This document shows positions 1 to 13,052 of a stretch of DNA of 64,000 nucleotides, one piece after another. Positions within the stretch are counted from its first letter, which is position 1. Each line of letters begins with the position of its first letter. The stretch covers positions 157,495,753 through 157,559,752 of the forward strand of contig NC_133123.1 in the NCBI RefSeq assembly GCF_033568475.1. Reading direction: 5' to 3'. The position numbers and the translations under genes are program-made. Origin of the DNA: Henckelia pumila (taxonomy: Eukaryota > Streptophyta > Magnoliopsida > Lamiales > Gesneriaceae). A model generated the notes under the pieces. The model was not told the origin of the DNA. It was given only the letters and a program-made list of their open reading frames with translations, and did not search any database.

Positions 1-2139
1 CTTCGGACAAAAAATAAGTGTATGTATTTATCGAATTTTGGAGTAAAAATTAACACATATTGGACAGACAATCTCCTCACGCGTAAGTAAACTGTCTTTT
101 TCAATGATTTATTTATTTATCTGTCAAATTTCTTATGACATTTAATTTTTAATTACTTATATTTTATGAATCCTTTCGCATCTGATGTATTATTGAGTTC
201 CGAAATAGCACAAAAATGTGGATTATTTCTTAATTTTGATCCATTGTGGAAAATTTAAGTGTTAGTTGCAAAAAAAAAAAAAAAAAACCTAATATGAATA
301 TATAAATTGTTGATTTATATTCATTTTTTGGTACATTTTCAATCCTTGAAAGATATACATGGGATTTAAAATTTGAATGAAAATTTTGTATTATAATATA
401 CTAATTTATTTACTATCTTATTGTTTTTGAATTTCGACTTATGTATTATAACAATTCATTCTTTCATAAATTTGAACTTAGGTATTTTTGCCTTTTCCCA
501 GATTTAAACAATTCATTCTTTCATAAATTCATAAGTTTCACATTTTACCTGATATGAGTTTTCAATGGTTAATTATTTCCGAAGATATGATTATGATTTG
601 AGTCTCAGTCCATCATAAAGGCAAGGATTTCACAGTTGCCATTGTAAATTTATTCACACTGTTAAATCTTTCTTTTAATAATTAAAATTAAATTTCCGGG
701 AATGTTTAATCTGGTTGAACTCATAAAAGAATTCAATATATGTTTGCATTGATTTCTAAACATATACATTTCAAAATCTTTGTAGTAAAATATTAACTTA
801 GATTAGAGCACCCACAATATGTCCATTTAACACCCCTTCCTTTTTTTTTTTTTTTTTTTATAGCGCGTGCTGGCATGCGCCAGACACAAAATATATAATA
901 TAATAAAATATGTGTACTTTTTTTATTTATTTATTCGGGTTCAAATTTGACTTGGTTTGAATTATTTTAACTCATGTGTGCTCTATAAATCAAATATACA
1001 TTTTAATATTGTCTATAAACCTATATTTATTAATACATATTATTTTTAAAACACAAATAAATTATTTCGATTAATTATTTTAATTTCGCACTTTTAAGTA
1101 AGAGTTAAATTGGGTAAATAAATTGGAAGAAAAATTGTTTTCAGATCTTAATGATGGTATATTTGTTGATGATGATGTCATCTTCAAGTTTGTTCAGAAA
1201 ATCTTCTTAAACTTGTTGGTATATTTGTTGGAAAAAATTTTAATATGACAGAAGAAAACATAAAAAGAATTCAACAGTTGAGACTCGTGTTGAACACGAT
1301 TTTTTTAAGAAGATGTTGCAACGTTCTTGGTGCTTACGGTGTTTGGCAATCTTTTTCCAAGATACAACAACTTCTACTTGTAATTATAGCACTATAAATC
1401 ACAAGTTTCTTAACCAGAAATGTTTTATAAACTCTCTTTTGTAGAAAGAAGCAAAATTGTATGCAGGAATGTGTTTTAAAAAATATGAGAATCTTGTTAA
1501 AATTATTAAAATGATGTTTGATTCTCATATTTATGTTGTTTTGGTGTAAAGACAAAACTTTTCAATCACGTGATGTCTTTTGGTCCAAATAACTGACAAA
1601 TATCACCAAAAGATGTCAAAAACCATCAGAAAACTTGAAAAAGACATGCATCTTTTCGTGAAGCAGAAGCACCGGTGCAGGGGCGCAATGCGTCACCCCT
1701 GCTTGCCAAGAAAACGCACAAGCAGCATGACCAGTGCAAGGGTGCAATTTTCAACGCCCCTGCTCCTCAATTTTCCATTTTTTTCTTTTTCTATTTTTCA
1801 AGCTTCTCATCCACTTTTTCCTTCTCCAAGCTTCTCATTGCTTAATTTTAATTTATTAAGCACAATCAAAATTTCCAACACTTAAAATTCCAAATAATAA
1901 TAATAATGTATTAAAAATATGTGTTTTAAATATCGAGATCTAAGCGATATAAAACACACGAGTCGTTAGATATAAAATAATACACGAGAATTGAAATAAT
2001 TGGTATGGTCACGTTTCAACCCCAAATAATAATAATAATAATAAAAAAGGAATACACACCCATTTAGGTACAAAAACAAATACATACATGCACGTAAAGG
2101 CTAAAGCCCGGTAGACCTGGGCTAGGGCTGGGTCTAACC
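1..2139. other. Gene-free AT-rich stretch
   Basis: I see no convincing gene. The stretch is AT-rich with homopolymer runs. Around 1660-1760 there is a GC-richer patch with two similar 'gcaggggcgcaat' / 'gcaagggtgcaat' phrases, likely part of a degraded dispersed repeat. The short reading frames here have no recognisable domain and biased, low-complexity translations. Confidence 0.6.
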
Positions 2140-2827
2140 TAGGAATGACAATGGGTCGGGTATGGGTAGGATATCACGTATTCATCCTCATACCCATTTA
2201 TTAAATTCATCCCCATACCCATACCCATACCCATAACCGTCGGGTATTCAATTTCATCTTCATCCCCATACCCGTCGGAGTATCGGATATCCATACCCTA
2301 CCCATCCCCCATTTATCTATCTACCTCATACAAATATATTTGTTCAAATTTGAATTATTTTGATAAAAATATGCTTATTTATCAGATTTTATATCAAATT
2401 TATAAGAGAGAAAAAAATAAAAGATAAAAGAAATCAATAACCTAATAACCTAAGAATTATAAGAAATAACAAAATATTGTAAATAATTTATCTCAACATT
2501 ATTATTCTACAAAACAGCGTTAGATTTATATTAATAAATTTCATTGTTAAATCCAACTAACATAATTCAACAAAAAAAAATTAAATCAGAATTTCTTTAA
2601 TATAAATTAATATGTAAATAAATATAAATTTATATTTATATTATATTTAATCGGGTATCGGGTCGGATATGAGTAGGATATCACTACATTCGCCTCCATA
2701 CCCATATACGAGATCCTCATACCCATTCATTTATTTAATCGGATCCAAAAAACACCTCCATACCCTCCTTCTGAATCAGTTAGTTATCGAATTCTCAATC
2801 GAGTTCGAAAAAAATTATCATCTCTGA
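2140..2827. mobile_element. hAT-like non-autonomous DNA element
   Basis: The ends are imperfect inverted repeats: left 'taggaatgacaat', and the right end read in reverse complement is 'cagagatgataat' (9 of 13 positions agree). A 7-bp direct repeat 'tctaacc' lies immediately outside both ends (2133-2139 and 2828-2834), near the 8-bp target duplication of hAT elements. Inside both ends are many copies of a GGGTA/TACCC motif ('catacccatacccat'), as in subterminal transposase-binding repeats of hAT elements. The middle is AT-rich with no coding capacity, so it is non-autonomous. TIR divergence suggests moderate age. Confidence 0.7.
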
Positions 2828-4804
2828 TCTAACCCGAACCCGGCCCGTGGCCAGGTTGCGTTAAGGGGAAAAAAAGAAAACTCAATCCCTAAATCCCCAA
2901 ACCCGTCCCCCCTCTTCTAGTCTTCTTCCTCCTAGTCGCCGTCGCCGTACACCGCCAGAAGCGAGTCGACCGACCCTCGTCCACCTAAATCATGAATCTA
3001 AGCCTTGAATCGAAGAAAAAGAGCCCCGAATCACGCGGTTGAGACTGCTGCTCGAGGGCTGTTCCTGCGCGTGCGAATGCGCTTCGATTCCAGCTGATTT
3101 TCGGTCTTCTTGAGGTTGTTTATCTGAGGCAAGCCCGATTCTTTCCCGTCATTTCAGCTGCGTTGTGGTCTTTCCGGTGAGCTGCCGCCGCGAAATCGAA
3201 CGAGAAGGCTGCTGTTCGAGTGTCGGTTTAGGATAGATTCGACTTTGGACCGTTTCCAGCCTATTTATAGCCTTGGTTGCAACTATTGTAGGCTGCCCAA
3301 AAGTGAGATTTTAACCATTCTATTTGAATTCATTTTCATTGTATTTACCACATTATATTGATGTATCATTCGTGTTTATGTTGTAGGTTCGACTGTTGGA
3401 AGTCGACAAGGTATATTTTGACAAGCCTCTAAATATTGTTGAAATTATTAAGCGTGATATTTTTTATATTTATGATTTCTAGATGTTTATTGGATTAAAG
3501 TAGTGATTATTTATAAGAAAATAATCGTGACTTGAATTGTTGGAACCATTGGAATTTATTAGTCGAATTGACATTTTTGGAAAAAGAATTCAAATATTTA
3601 TATTTTGGAAATATAGTTGAATTATTTAGACTATTTAAGTTGATGGTTAGTGAATCTATTTAGTCTCGTGAATATTTATTTTTTTAGGCTAAGAAGTTGA
3701 AGTCCAAGTTGACCGTTGAGTTGGTATATGTATGTTAAAGATCGGTAACGTACGACGGTAAATTATAAATTATGTATCCGTGCATATTTATGTCGTTTAC
3801 GTGAATTATATGAAATATGCGAATTTAAATGCCGCGTTGTTTATATGTTGATTTGTTTGACATATTTTGTGACATTTAGAATAGGGCTTGATTTTCAGAG
3901 AATCACATGTTGAGCCCTATCGTTCTTGTTACCTGTTGTCTTATTGTGTTGTATTCTTGAGACACGTGTTGATATTTCGGAATCAGTCGGTGGCTTTAGA
4001 GCCGAGTCAACCCTAAGACCGAAGATATGATTGTCTAATTCTGGCCTGGGAGCTGGGATGCATTTTCTGTGTGATATGCTCTTGGAATACGTTGTTTGTT
4101 ATTGTGACTTCTGTTGTATCGTTTATCAGCTGTATGGAGGCCGAGTCATTGGTGTTTGATATTACACAGCACGATGCTCGGCAGAGCAGTTTAGTTGCAT
4201 GACGATGTAGCTCTCCTGTGTGTTATAGCTCGAGCATTGTTCCAGTTATTGTACCGTTTATCGGCTTTGTTATCCCATTTACTTTGAGCCCAGTACATTC
4301 ATTGCATATTACATTTTAATTTTTAATAAACATGTTTATGCATGATTTATATTTATTGTTGTCTTTTATTGTTGGAGTTATTATGTAGGTTGTCAGAGTA
4401 GTTTTTATATTCTCCGGGGAGATGCTCCGATGTATCTGTATTATATATGAGAGTTGTTTGCATTGGATTGATGTGTTTATGTTGTTATCGAGCCTTGCCG
4501 GCTCAACTACCTGTTTGAATGTTTTATTTCGTTGTTGAGCCTGGTCGGCACTTGTTTGTGTGGTATTTTAATTTATTGAGCTAAATTTTCTAGTTATTTT
4601 TTATTTTTAGTACATATACCGAAAATCAAGAATTCATTATGTTTTGAATATGGGTTAAGTTGATTGTTGGGCCAGATTTTATTTTAATTTATGTTTGATT
4701 TTCCAAATAAAACATTTAATTTGTACTTGTTTATTTGGCATAAATCTTAGTAATTTGATATATATTCACAGTCAATCAGTGAGAGGTGTACTAAACAGAG
4801 GGAG
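2828..4804. other. Non-coding stretch with dispersed-repeat sequence
   Basis: No gene is supported. The first 500 bases are GC-richer (about 2880-3280) and could be a leader or promoter, but carry no reading frame I recognise. The right half (about 4255-4600) is homologous to sequence near 63.0-63.4 kb and belongs to the same repeat family, so much of this stretch is probably an old repeat insertion. The last 60 bases before 4805 are presumably the leader of the VOC gene. Confidence 0.5.
4255..4600 (+). repeat. Dispersed repeat family, copy A
   Basis: This segment aligns by eye with 63000-63440. Shared landmarks are a 'tccattt' / 'cccattta' region followed by 'cattgcat' runs, then 'gatgctccgatgtatctgta' against 'gatgccctgtgtatctgta', then the identical phrase 'atcgagccttgccggctc'. 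A third copy lies reversed at 46.6-47.6 kb. No protein-coding part is visible. It could be the end of an LTR-type retroelement or a non-coding derivative, but I cannot assign a family. Confidence 0.5.
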
Positions 4805-6296
4805 ATGGCGGCGGCAAGATTGAGGTACATGGTGCAGCTACACAAGGACGTGCCAAAAGCAGCCAGATTCTATTCGGAGGGCCTCGGATTCACCATCGAT
4901 GTCTGCACTCTACGCTGGGCTGAGCTCCACTCCGGCCCCTTCAAGCTCTCTCTCTTGCGTTCCCCAAGGTTTTGCATTTACATTCAAATTACCATGAAGG
5001 AAAGGAGATATGTGTTAATTCTGGTGGTGTTGAGAGTGACAGGAAACCCGCTTTATTCTCTGAAAATTTCCAAATTGCTTGATTGATTGCAGTTATTGCT
5101 TGATATAGGTAATCAGATCATTTGAACAAGTCTCAGACTTGGAACTTGGGTAATTCCTAATGGGGTTTTGATCTTGGATAAATTTATTTCTTCGGAGATA
5201 TGAAGATATCATATAACATCTCTTTTGTGTCACTTTTGGGTATTGTGTATATGAATTCACTAGTAGCTGCGTTTTACTTCTGTTTGTTCCACTTGGGTAA
5301 CTCGTGCTCCAATTTCGATAGATTGTCGACTATTTTAGAGTTTCAAGCACTATACATTGGAGCATGAACTTCAACCCGTTCCCTTAAAGAAACCAAATTC
5401 CCAGCTTGTACAGGCTTGTTGATTCGTTTTTATCAATTCAGACTTCAATTGCGACATATACTAGTATTTTCCAATTAAAATGTTGTATATAAGTATAATC
5501 CTTGTAAATATTTAAACTTTACAAGAGTACTCATTGATTATATCAAAATGAAGACGGTAGACTCGATACTGCTCGGCTAGGTAGATCATCTGAAATTATT
5601 TTGGTGTGGCTGACAACTCGTTTACACGTTCTTTTGCCAGTTTCTGAACATTTGTATACTTGATCTATTGCTACTCTAATTTCGTGTATTCCGGGATAGC
5701 TCATTTGTTTTCAATTAATTTCAGTGACCATGTCGAGCAGAAAGGTTACTCATCTCTGCTATCATTTACAGTGACTGACCTCAACAGTACAGTATCAAAA
5801 CTCATGGACTTAGGTGCAGAACTGGATGGTCCTATTAAATATGAAATCCATGGAAAGGTAACATCCCGATACTATTTGAAATGGGGAGTTTACATCTTTG
5901 TCACATTCAGTAATATTGCTAATGGCCCATCTCTCGAAATTACTTCTCCATTTTTACTTTGGCATTATATGATTATTCTTTTATCTGCAACTATTTGCAT
6001 ATTTGTCACTGACCAGACGACTTCCTCATTTGTAGAGGATTTGGTTTTCTTGTGTTACGTGAAAGGAACAATTCGAGCCGCATGCTACCACCTTCCCTTT
6101 CACTTGAAAAAAAGAAGAGAGAATCTCCAATTTCATGATACACCAAGCTATAACCATAGAATATGTGTTGATCTTATTATACAAAATTTATTTGGTTTCC
6201 GAAGTAAGTTGACTTGATTTACGGTTATAATGTTTGCAGGTAGCAGCAATGAGGTGTATCGATGGGCATGTCTTGGGTCTTCATGAGCCATCTTAA
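4805..6296 (+). CDS. VOC / glyoxalase I-like small protein (3 exons)
   Basis: Exons 4805-4968, 5725-5857 and 6240-6296 join in frame to 117 residues, all with GT-AG introns. The protein is a single vicinal-oxygen-chelate (VOC, glyoxalase/bleomycin-resistance) module. The N-terminal part has the 'DVPKAARFYSEGLGF' helix typical of the first beta-alpha unit. Exon 2 gives the second unit (about residues 56-99), with a 'FTVTDLNSTVSKLMDLGA' strand-helix. Exon 3 closes with 'VAAMRCIDGHVLGLHEP', a characteristic last strand of the plant glyoxalase I family. VOC proteins bind a metal and act on thioesters, dioxygen substrates or drugs; the substrate cannot be read from sequence. The ATG at 4805 follows a purine-rich leader. 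The length fits small plant VOC proteins. No operon-like context. Main uncertainty: leader structure and whether it is true glyoxalase I (longer in plants) or, more likely, a VOC of unknown activity. Confidence 0.85.
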
Positions 6297-8614
6297 AATC
6301 CTCTTGGATCCATGCATCAGTTGCTGAAAGATGATTATTTAATCTGGACTAATCGAGAGAGTATCGAAATACCATTCTGGTATTTCAATCTAGATTCTTT
6401 AAATGATTAAAGAAAAGGGTTTCCAAGTAAATAGGAGCTATCAAAATTTCTAAGACGCGAGATCACAGGCTTTCAAATAAAGCCAGTTGCTCAAATACTT
6501 CGTGATGACCAATGTTGTAAATGGCGGCGGTGACGAGGTGGTCAGTGATCGCCTACTGCCTAGGCGGTTGAATCTTTATAGCAATTTTTTTTAGATAATT
6601 ATATATAATCGTACAATGTAATTACAAATAGTCATAATTTTTTTTTTTTGTAATATGTGTAATTACATAATGTTTATGTTTAAAGAAGCTTAATACAATA
6701 CATTGCAATCTGGGTTTTTTTTTATATTTAATTTTAAAAAAAAATTAAATTTCAAAAATAATTTGAAATAGGGAGAGTTACAAAAATACTTCAAAACGTT
6801 CTTGCAAACAGCGGAAACTGTAAAAAAAAATGCAGGGTCCGCTATTAAAGAGAGCGGAAATTTGCAGCGTCCGGTCCGCTGCCAGCATATACATGGGGAC
6901 TTGCAAAAACGCAAGTTCCCAGGTACACCTTTTTTTTTTTTTTTTTATTTGTTTTTAATTAATTAATTATATAATTAATAATATTTTGTAAAATTATATT
7001 TAATAATTTAGTAGTATGATCTTTTTTTTTTTCAAAATTTTAAATTTCGAATTTGATAATCGGTCTGAAAAATTATTAAAGAAACAAAACATAAAATTTA
7101 CGGTTAAAAAAATTAAATTGATTAAATAAATTTACGATTTAACTTAAATTTTGGTCAGTTGAGTTATATATTTATTTTAATCATTTGGATTTGTGGAGAT
7201 CTCTCGTTTAAGTTGATAAATCTAGAGTAGTTAATTCAAATCTATTTAAACCGAACTAATGCAAAAATGTTATTACAAAATTTCTTAATCCGAAACAAAA
7301 TCATCTCGAAAATTAGAATTAAAATTTATGGTTAACAAATTCAATTGATTAAATAAATTTTTTTGTGATCAGTTATCAACATATTTTGATAAATTTATTT
7401 TAATATAAAATTTATTATTTTGATAAATTTATTTTATATCATATTTTTAATATAAATTTTATTTTTTTATTAAAAATTGGTTAGCGGAGTTATTGACTTA
7501 TTCCTTGAATCTATGTGTGTTTTATAGATCTTATGGTAATCAGCTATTCATTTAATTTATTTCAGTTTGTCTAAAAATACATGCAACTATATTTTCCTCC
7601 CACGGCGTTCATTTCGTGTCATTGCTCATCGACTGGCTTCCATTTGTCTAGAAAAAAGTTGAGTTTGTTTTAATAAATTGAGGTTACATTAATTTATTAT
7701 TTGTCATCTTAGCATCGTTTTCTGTGTTTTGGACTTTTTATTTGGATTTTCTTCCAGGTTTTCTTATTCGAATAAAGGCATTTGTCCAATATAGCAAACG
7801 ATTCCCTTGCCAAAATTTCTGGTATTTGTTTACCTAATCCTTATTATATATGCTAAACATTTATCTCTATAAATTTTGTTCTTTGCACGAAGATATCAAA
7901 TATAAAATATTGAAAATTTTAATAGATTAAAATTCGAAATTGGACAAACTCAGGGGAAAAAAATATATTCGTTTTTTATAATATGCCCATTTTTTGCAAC
8001 ATATGTAAACAATTTATTTATCGATATAAAGATCAATATTTTAAAGGCATCGTCTCCAACTTTGGGGACGGTGAACATTGTTCATCGATGGAGCAAAACT
8101 GTAGCAGCGCCTTGGCTAACGCACCATTAATTTATTAATTATTTTGTTTTTCTTTTAATAATTTATATGTTCTACTACTTGTATATTAAATGTATATAAT
8201 GATTTTGTGACGATGGTGGATGAAATGATTTCATTATCGAATTAAAAATATAAAATTTATTTTTATATATAGCAGTGTATCTTAATTTTATATTTTATTA
8301 TTTGAAATTAAAGAAGGAGCTTTAAATTATTTAATTATTTTTATTACATTCATTAAGTTCTAATTAATTGTTCCTAAGCGTAATATTGATTTTATAATAA
8401 TTTAAGAATATTATTTTTTGCTATGTAAATAAAATAATATAAATATTTTAAGAATATTCCTTTTATGGTTGATGGGTTTGTGAAGAGTTTTATATCGAGT
8501 ACTGAAGAAATTGTACTATTTTGAAATTAGAAACATTGCAAAAAACATATAGCGTCAAAATTCTAACTTTCAAAATTTTAACAGGATAACGAGATCATTT
8601 CTGTGTATCTGAAC
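6297..8614. other. Gene-free stretch with degraded repeats
   Basis: The 3' end of the VOC gene is followed by about 2.3 kb without a supportable gene. At about 6511-6640 the phrase 'aaatggcggcggtgacgagg ...' is related to 30259-30400 in the same orientation, so this is a dispersed repeat. The rest is AT-rich with poly-T runs. Confidence 0.55.
6511..6690 (+). repeat. Dispersed repeat related to 30.26 kb
   Basis: An 'aaatggcggcggtgac...tcagtgatcgcctac' block is followed by an AT-rich tail with 'tagataatta...aatcgtacaatgta'. The sequence at 30259-30400 shows the same order of phrases ('aaatgatggcagggcagtcaatgatcgtctacc', then 'tagataatcatgcaatata'). Family not identified; probably a non-autonomous element. 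Confidence 0.4.
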
Positions 8615-9137
8615 TAGGGCTGTAAACGAGTCGAGCCGGCTCGCGAACTTTTCGAGCCGGCTCGAAAAAATATTCGATTTGGATTCGAATTTTTCGAACT
8701 CTAGCCGAACTCGAGCCAAACTCGAACTATTATACGAGCCGAACTCGAGCCTAAAATATTTTGTTCGAACGTTCGTGAGCCGGCTCGCGAACCTTTATAT
8801 AATATATATTTATAATATTTTATATAATATATATTATAAATAATATTATATATATATATATATAATATTTTATATAATATATATTATAAATAATATTATA
8901 TATATATATATTATATTATATAAAGATAATATTATATAATATATTCGAACCGAACTCGAACTCGAACTCGAACTCGAACTCGAACTCGAACTCGAACTCT
9001 CTATCGAATCGAACTCGAGCCGAAAATAAAAAAAATTTCGAGTTTCGAGCCGAACTTCGAATATTTCAATTCGAACTCGAGCTCGAACACTAAAATTTTG
9101 CTATAGTTCGGCTCGGTTCGGCTCGTTTACAGCCCTA
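8615..9137. mobile_element. hAT-type MITE with perfect 8-bp target duplication
   Basis: The element starts 'tagggctgtaaacgag' and ends 'ctcgtttacagccctа' in mirror image, giving perfect terminal inverted repeats of about 16 bp. It is flanked by identical 8-bp direct repeats 'atctgaac' (8607-8614 and 9138-9145), the hallmark of hAT insertion. The interior has no coding capacity. It holds many inverted 'gagccggctcg' / 'cgaactcgag' motifs near both ends, an AT palindrome block (about 8797-8940) and a 'cgaact' hexamer array (about 8946-8998). Intact ends and an exact duplication suggest a fairly recent insertion. Confidence 0.9.
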
Positions 9138-10060
9138 ATCTGAACACAAGACTTCAATCTTAATTAAAAGAGTAGATATTTAGTGAGATGGTTTCGAGGA
9201 TTTATATCCTCAAAATACGGGTTGATCCGATTTATATCTATAGTGAAAAGTAATACTTTAGATATCAAAACTTAATATTTTTTCATTATTCCGGATGAAA
9301 TATCATTCTCACAAAATTAACCTTTGAGATCATCTCTTAGTTTTTGGATAATAAAAAATATATAGCGTTTTTCGACCTTTAATTCCAAGTAGAGATATTA
9401 CGAGCCAAGATTACCCAACTAATACTTAAATTTATAATAAATTATACATCATCATGATACTTGACATTATTAGATTAATATTCGTTTGGATAAGGTAATA
9501 TATATATATTAAATATTCAATTTGTCCCATAAATATATATATAAGGTATTCATAACTAAATCAAGTATTTGAATATTTTCATTTGATAAAACATGGGACA
9601 AATTCAAGAAGTTCAACAAAGTGAGGCTAAAATTAATTTTTATCGGGGAGAGATGTGTAGATAAATTATTTAAATTAAAAATAATTGTTATTGGAAACTT
9701 AGAGACTAACATACTAGATAATGAGCAAAGTTGAGGGGACAATCGCAATTACCGATTATAATTTTGATTCTAAAAGTTTTCGTGAGCGCGCGACCACTAA
9801 TATTTCTAAAAAACAAAAAAACAAATCACTAAAATACACTATTTAGTTTTAAAATTTTAGTGGTCGTTCATGAAAATCCTGTACACTACGATACATGTGA
9901 TCAAAACTATTACCCATTATTCACGTAATATTTATATCTTTTACTCTTTTGAGTGTCACACGTCCAACACATCTCTAGCTGTGTTGCAGCACTACTTAAT
10001 ATAAATATATGAAGTTTGGTGGAAAAACCACATGCGCGCAATAAAGTCAGATAGTGAGAA
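9138..10060. other. Intergenic; promoter side of the dioxygenase gene
   Basis: AT-rich with no gene. It must contain the promoter of the gene starting at 10061, but I cannot single out a reliable TATA box or regulatory motif. Confidence 0.5.
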
Positions 10061-13052
10061 ATGGCCATTCCAACAATTGACCTCTCACCTTTCTTCAAAA
10101 ACAGCGATGAAGATGGCAAGAACAAAGCCAAAGAAGTGATCAAAGGAGCCTGCTCCGAATACGGCTTCTTCCAGATCGTGAACCATGGCGTCCCCGTCGA
10201 ACTGATGAGCCGAGCCATCGAGCTTTCGAAGAAGTTCTTCGCTCTTGGTGACGACGAAAAGGCGAAATGTCGTCCGGGGTCCGCCGCACCTCTTCCGGCA
10301 GGTTACAGCAAGCAGCCGGAGATTTCTGCCGATAAGAATGAGTATTTGCTCATGTATCCACCTCGCTCGGGCTTCAACGTTTTGCCTGCTAATCCACCTG
10401 ATTTCGGGTACGTGACACAACTTAATTGGGCCGCAATATTGAAGTGAAAGTCGTTATTATCCATTCATACATTAATATATTCTTAACAAATGGTCAAGTC
10501 GGTGAGACAATATATATACAGGCGTCTCCCTCACAAATTTATATGGGTGAGATAAGTTGGATTGCCTATATTTACGATAAGAGATAGTTTGGTAAATAGG
10601 ATACGATAAGTATAGAATATATAATATAATGATAAATTAAAGATAAGTAAAATGGTAGGATATCGATACTATATATGTTGAATATTTGGTATGATTTTAA
10701 TAAGAGTGATTAAATTTATATATTCGATTTTAATGACAAAATTAACCCTACCGTAATGTGAAGGAGACTGAGGCGTGTTTAAAATTTAGATGTTTTATAT
10801 GTGGAGGGTAATCATGTCTTTTTGTAGTATTTTTTTTAGTTGTATTAAATTTATCACACCAAATTAAAGGATATATAGTCCCCTCGGCAAAGCATTTTAT
10901 CAAGGACTCATTGACTTATCATGGGCTTTTTTAAAATGAACCAATCATGAGATGAAGAAAGATAATTTATTAATCACTCTCTTATTATGCGTACCAAATT
11001 ATGCCTAAAAGTATTAATAGGTCAAGTCAAATAAGATATTTGTTTCACGAATGGTTTCATCAGAGTTTTTATGAGTACAAATAGAGGTTACATATATGTG
11101 GTTGTCGGGATCAAAATTGAGAAATAACTTGTCTAAAGTGATATTTTTATTCGAGTAAAAATAACCAAAATGATAGTTGAGTTTGTGCGATTTGGTATTG
11201 TAAATTAATGCTGATCTGACATCGAAAAATGTTGACATTTTCGACGCGAAATAAGTACTTTACAAAACAAGATCAAATGCTCAAACATAACCTAATTAGA
11301 GTACCAGAAAATAAAATAGATAAACTTATATTACTATTTTGACAATTTTTTGGGCTATTTGCATTATTTTTATGTTTATAAAATGTACCCCAAAGAATAA
11401 AAAGAAGTTAGTTGGGCCAATTTATTCATTTTTTTTTGTAATAGTACAGGGATGTTCTTGAAGAGATGTTCACTTATTTCTGCAAGACGGGAGAAATAGT
11501 GGAGAAAATCCTGAATGATTGCTTAGGGCTGCCCCCTGATTTTTTGAAACAATACAACCATGATAGGAGCTGGGATTTCATGGTGGCTCTACGCTACTTT
11601 CCGGCTACTGAAACCGAAAACAACGGCATAGCGGAACACGAAGACGGCAACTGTGTAACCTTTGTGATCCAGGATGAAGTTGGAGGGCTGGAGGTCAAAA
11701 AAGATGGGAAATGGATCCCTGTTGTTCCTGCTCCGGACACCATTGTTGTCAACATGAGTGACGTTATTCAGGTCAGCCGTAGCCAACTAATTCGAGTCGA
11801 AAAAACCCGAAAATTCGATCTTAGCATGCACGAGGGCATTAGGATAACAGATCTTGTCATATGGCAAGATATATATAAAAATCATGGGCATTGATCATCT
11901 TGACCAAAATGAGTCATGTTTTGAAATTAAAGTTCACTAGCTGCTCAAGTTCAAAATTGACCTCAAGATCAGTAATTACATGCATGCTTGAGCCCCAACT
12001 CGTGTGGCTCACATGTTACGACTAATATATATTGGGCTCACAATTTTATTATTTTTTCTGAAAAAATTGAACTAACAAGTTTTGTTTCACAAACATATAT
12101 ATCACGGTTTTGGCTTGCGGGTTTTGTGCTAATAAATGCGTATAAATTCTAAATATAAAGATGAATGATATTCTTATGGAATGATACTAATTTATAATAA
12201 GTGAAAAAATAGTGGTATTTAATTTTTTATGGTACCATGATAAATTATAAAATATTTCAGAATTATTTTCAACTCATGCATGAATATATATAATATCCTC
12301 ACGATCGAGCTTCTAGTCATTCAACGTTGCTCTCAAATAACATGATAAAGAGTCTTGCATCATTCTATATATTATCCACACACGCACATATATATCATCT
12401 TTTTATAATATATCATTCATCATTTTATTTCACTAATCAAAATTCGCTTAATGTATACAAGAGACTAGCTAGTACGTACTAGCTCGATCGAAGCTATAAT
12501 TAATGTTGGCATATTGAACCTGCCCACCAACATGGACGCCACTGTCTACATCTCTCGTAATCGAGTATACACATACATGGATGTATGTGCACGAAAAAAT
12601 TACAATATTAATTGGTCTTGTATATTTGTTTTTTTTTTTTCATATTATATATTATGATATTTCAGTTTTAATCATGCATGTACGTATCTTAATTTCAATT
12701 TTTTGAACATTCTAATCACTTTTTCATTGAAAGTGACGATCGATGCAACATCGTTTGTAGTGAAAGATTAAAGGTGGATAATTTGCAGGTACTGAGCAAC
12801 AATAAATTCAAGAGTGCAACACACAGAGTGGTGAGAAGTAAAGAGAAAAGTCGGCACTCATTCGCTTTCTTCTATAGCACAGAGGGTGACAAGTGGGTGG
12901 AGCCATTGCCCCAATTCACCAAAGAAATAGGGGAGCTGCCCAAGTACACAGGATTCTTGTACAAGGATTATCAAGCCATGAGGATGAAGAACAAGACTCA
13001 TCCACCTTCCAACGCTAATGATGTCGTCACCATCAATCATTACGCAATTTAG
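10061..13052 (+). CDS. 2-oxoglutarate/Fe(II)-dependent dioxygenase (3 exons)
   Basis: Exons 10061-10407, 11450-11771 and 12789-13052 join in frame to 310 residues. The N-terminus (DIOX_N domain, about residues 4-110) begins 'MAIPTIDLSPFF' and contains 'YGFFQIVNHGVP'. The C-terminal double-stranded beta-helix holds the iron ligands H179 and D181 ('EHEDGN') and H235 ('SATHRVV'), and the 2-oxoglutarate-binding R245-x-S247 ('SRHSF'). All catalytic residues are present, so it should be active. It belongs to the plant DOXC class, which hydroxylates or demethylates specialised metabolites and hormones; the substrate is not predictable. A dioxygenase of 310 residues with three exons is normal for the class. 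The first intron is about 1.04 kb and the second about 1.02 kb, both AT-rich. The cytosol is expected, since no signal peptide is visible. Confidence 0.92.

Noticed and set aside
1580-1885. Plus-strand frame MVQITDKYHQKMSKTI as a gene
   Set aside because: The second half is Phe/Ser low-complexity and there is no domain; it spans a repeat-like GC-rich patch.
2190-2300. 'catacccatacccatacccat' as an interstitial telomere
   Set aside because: The plant telomere unit is TTTAGGG/CCCTAAA; this is CCCATA and lies inside a hAT-like element.
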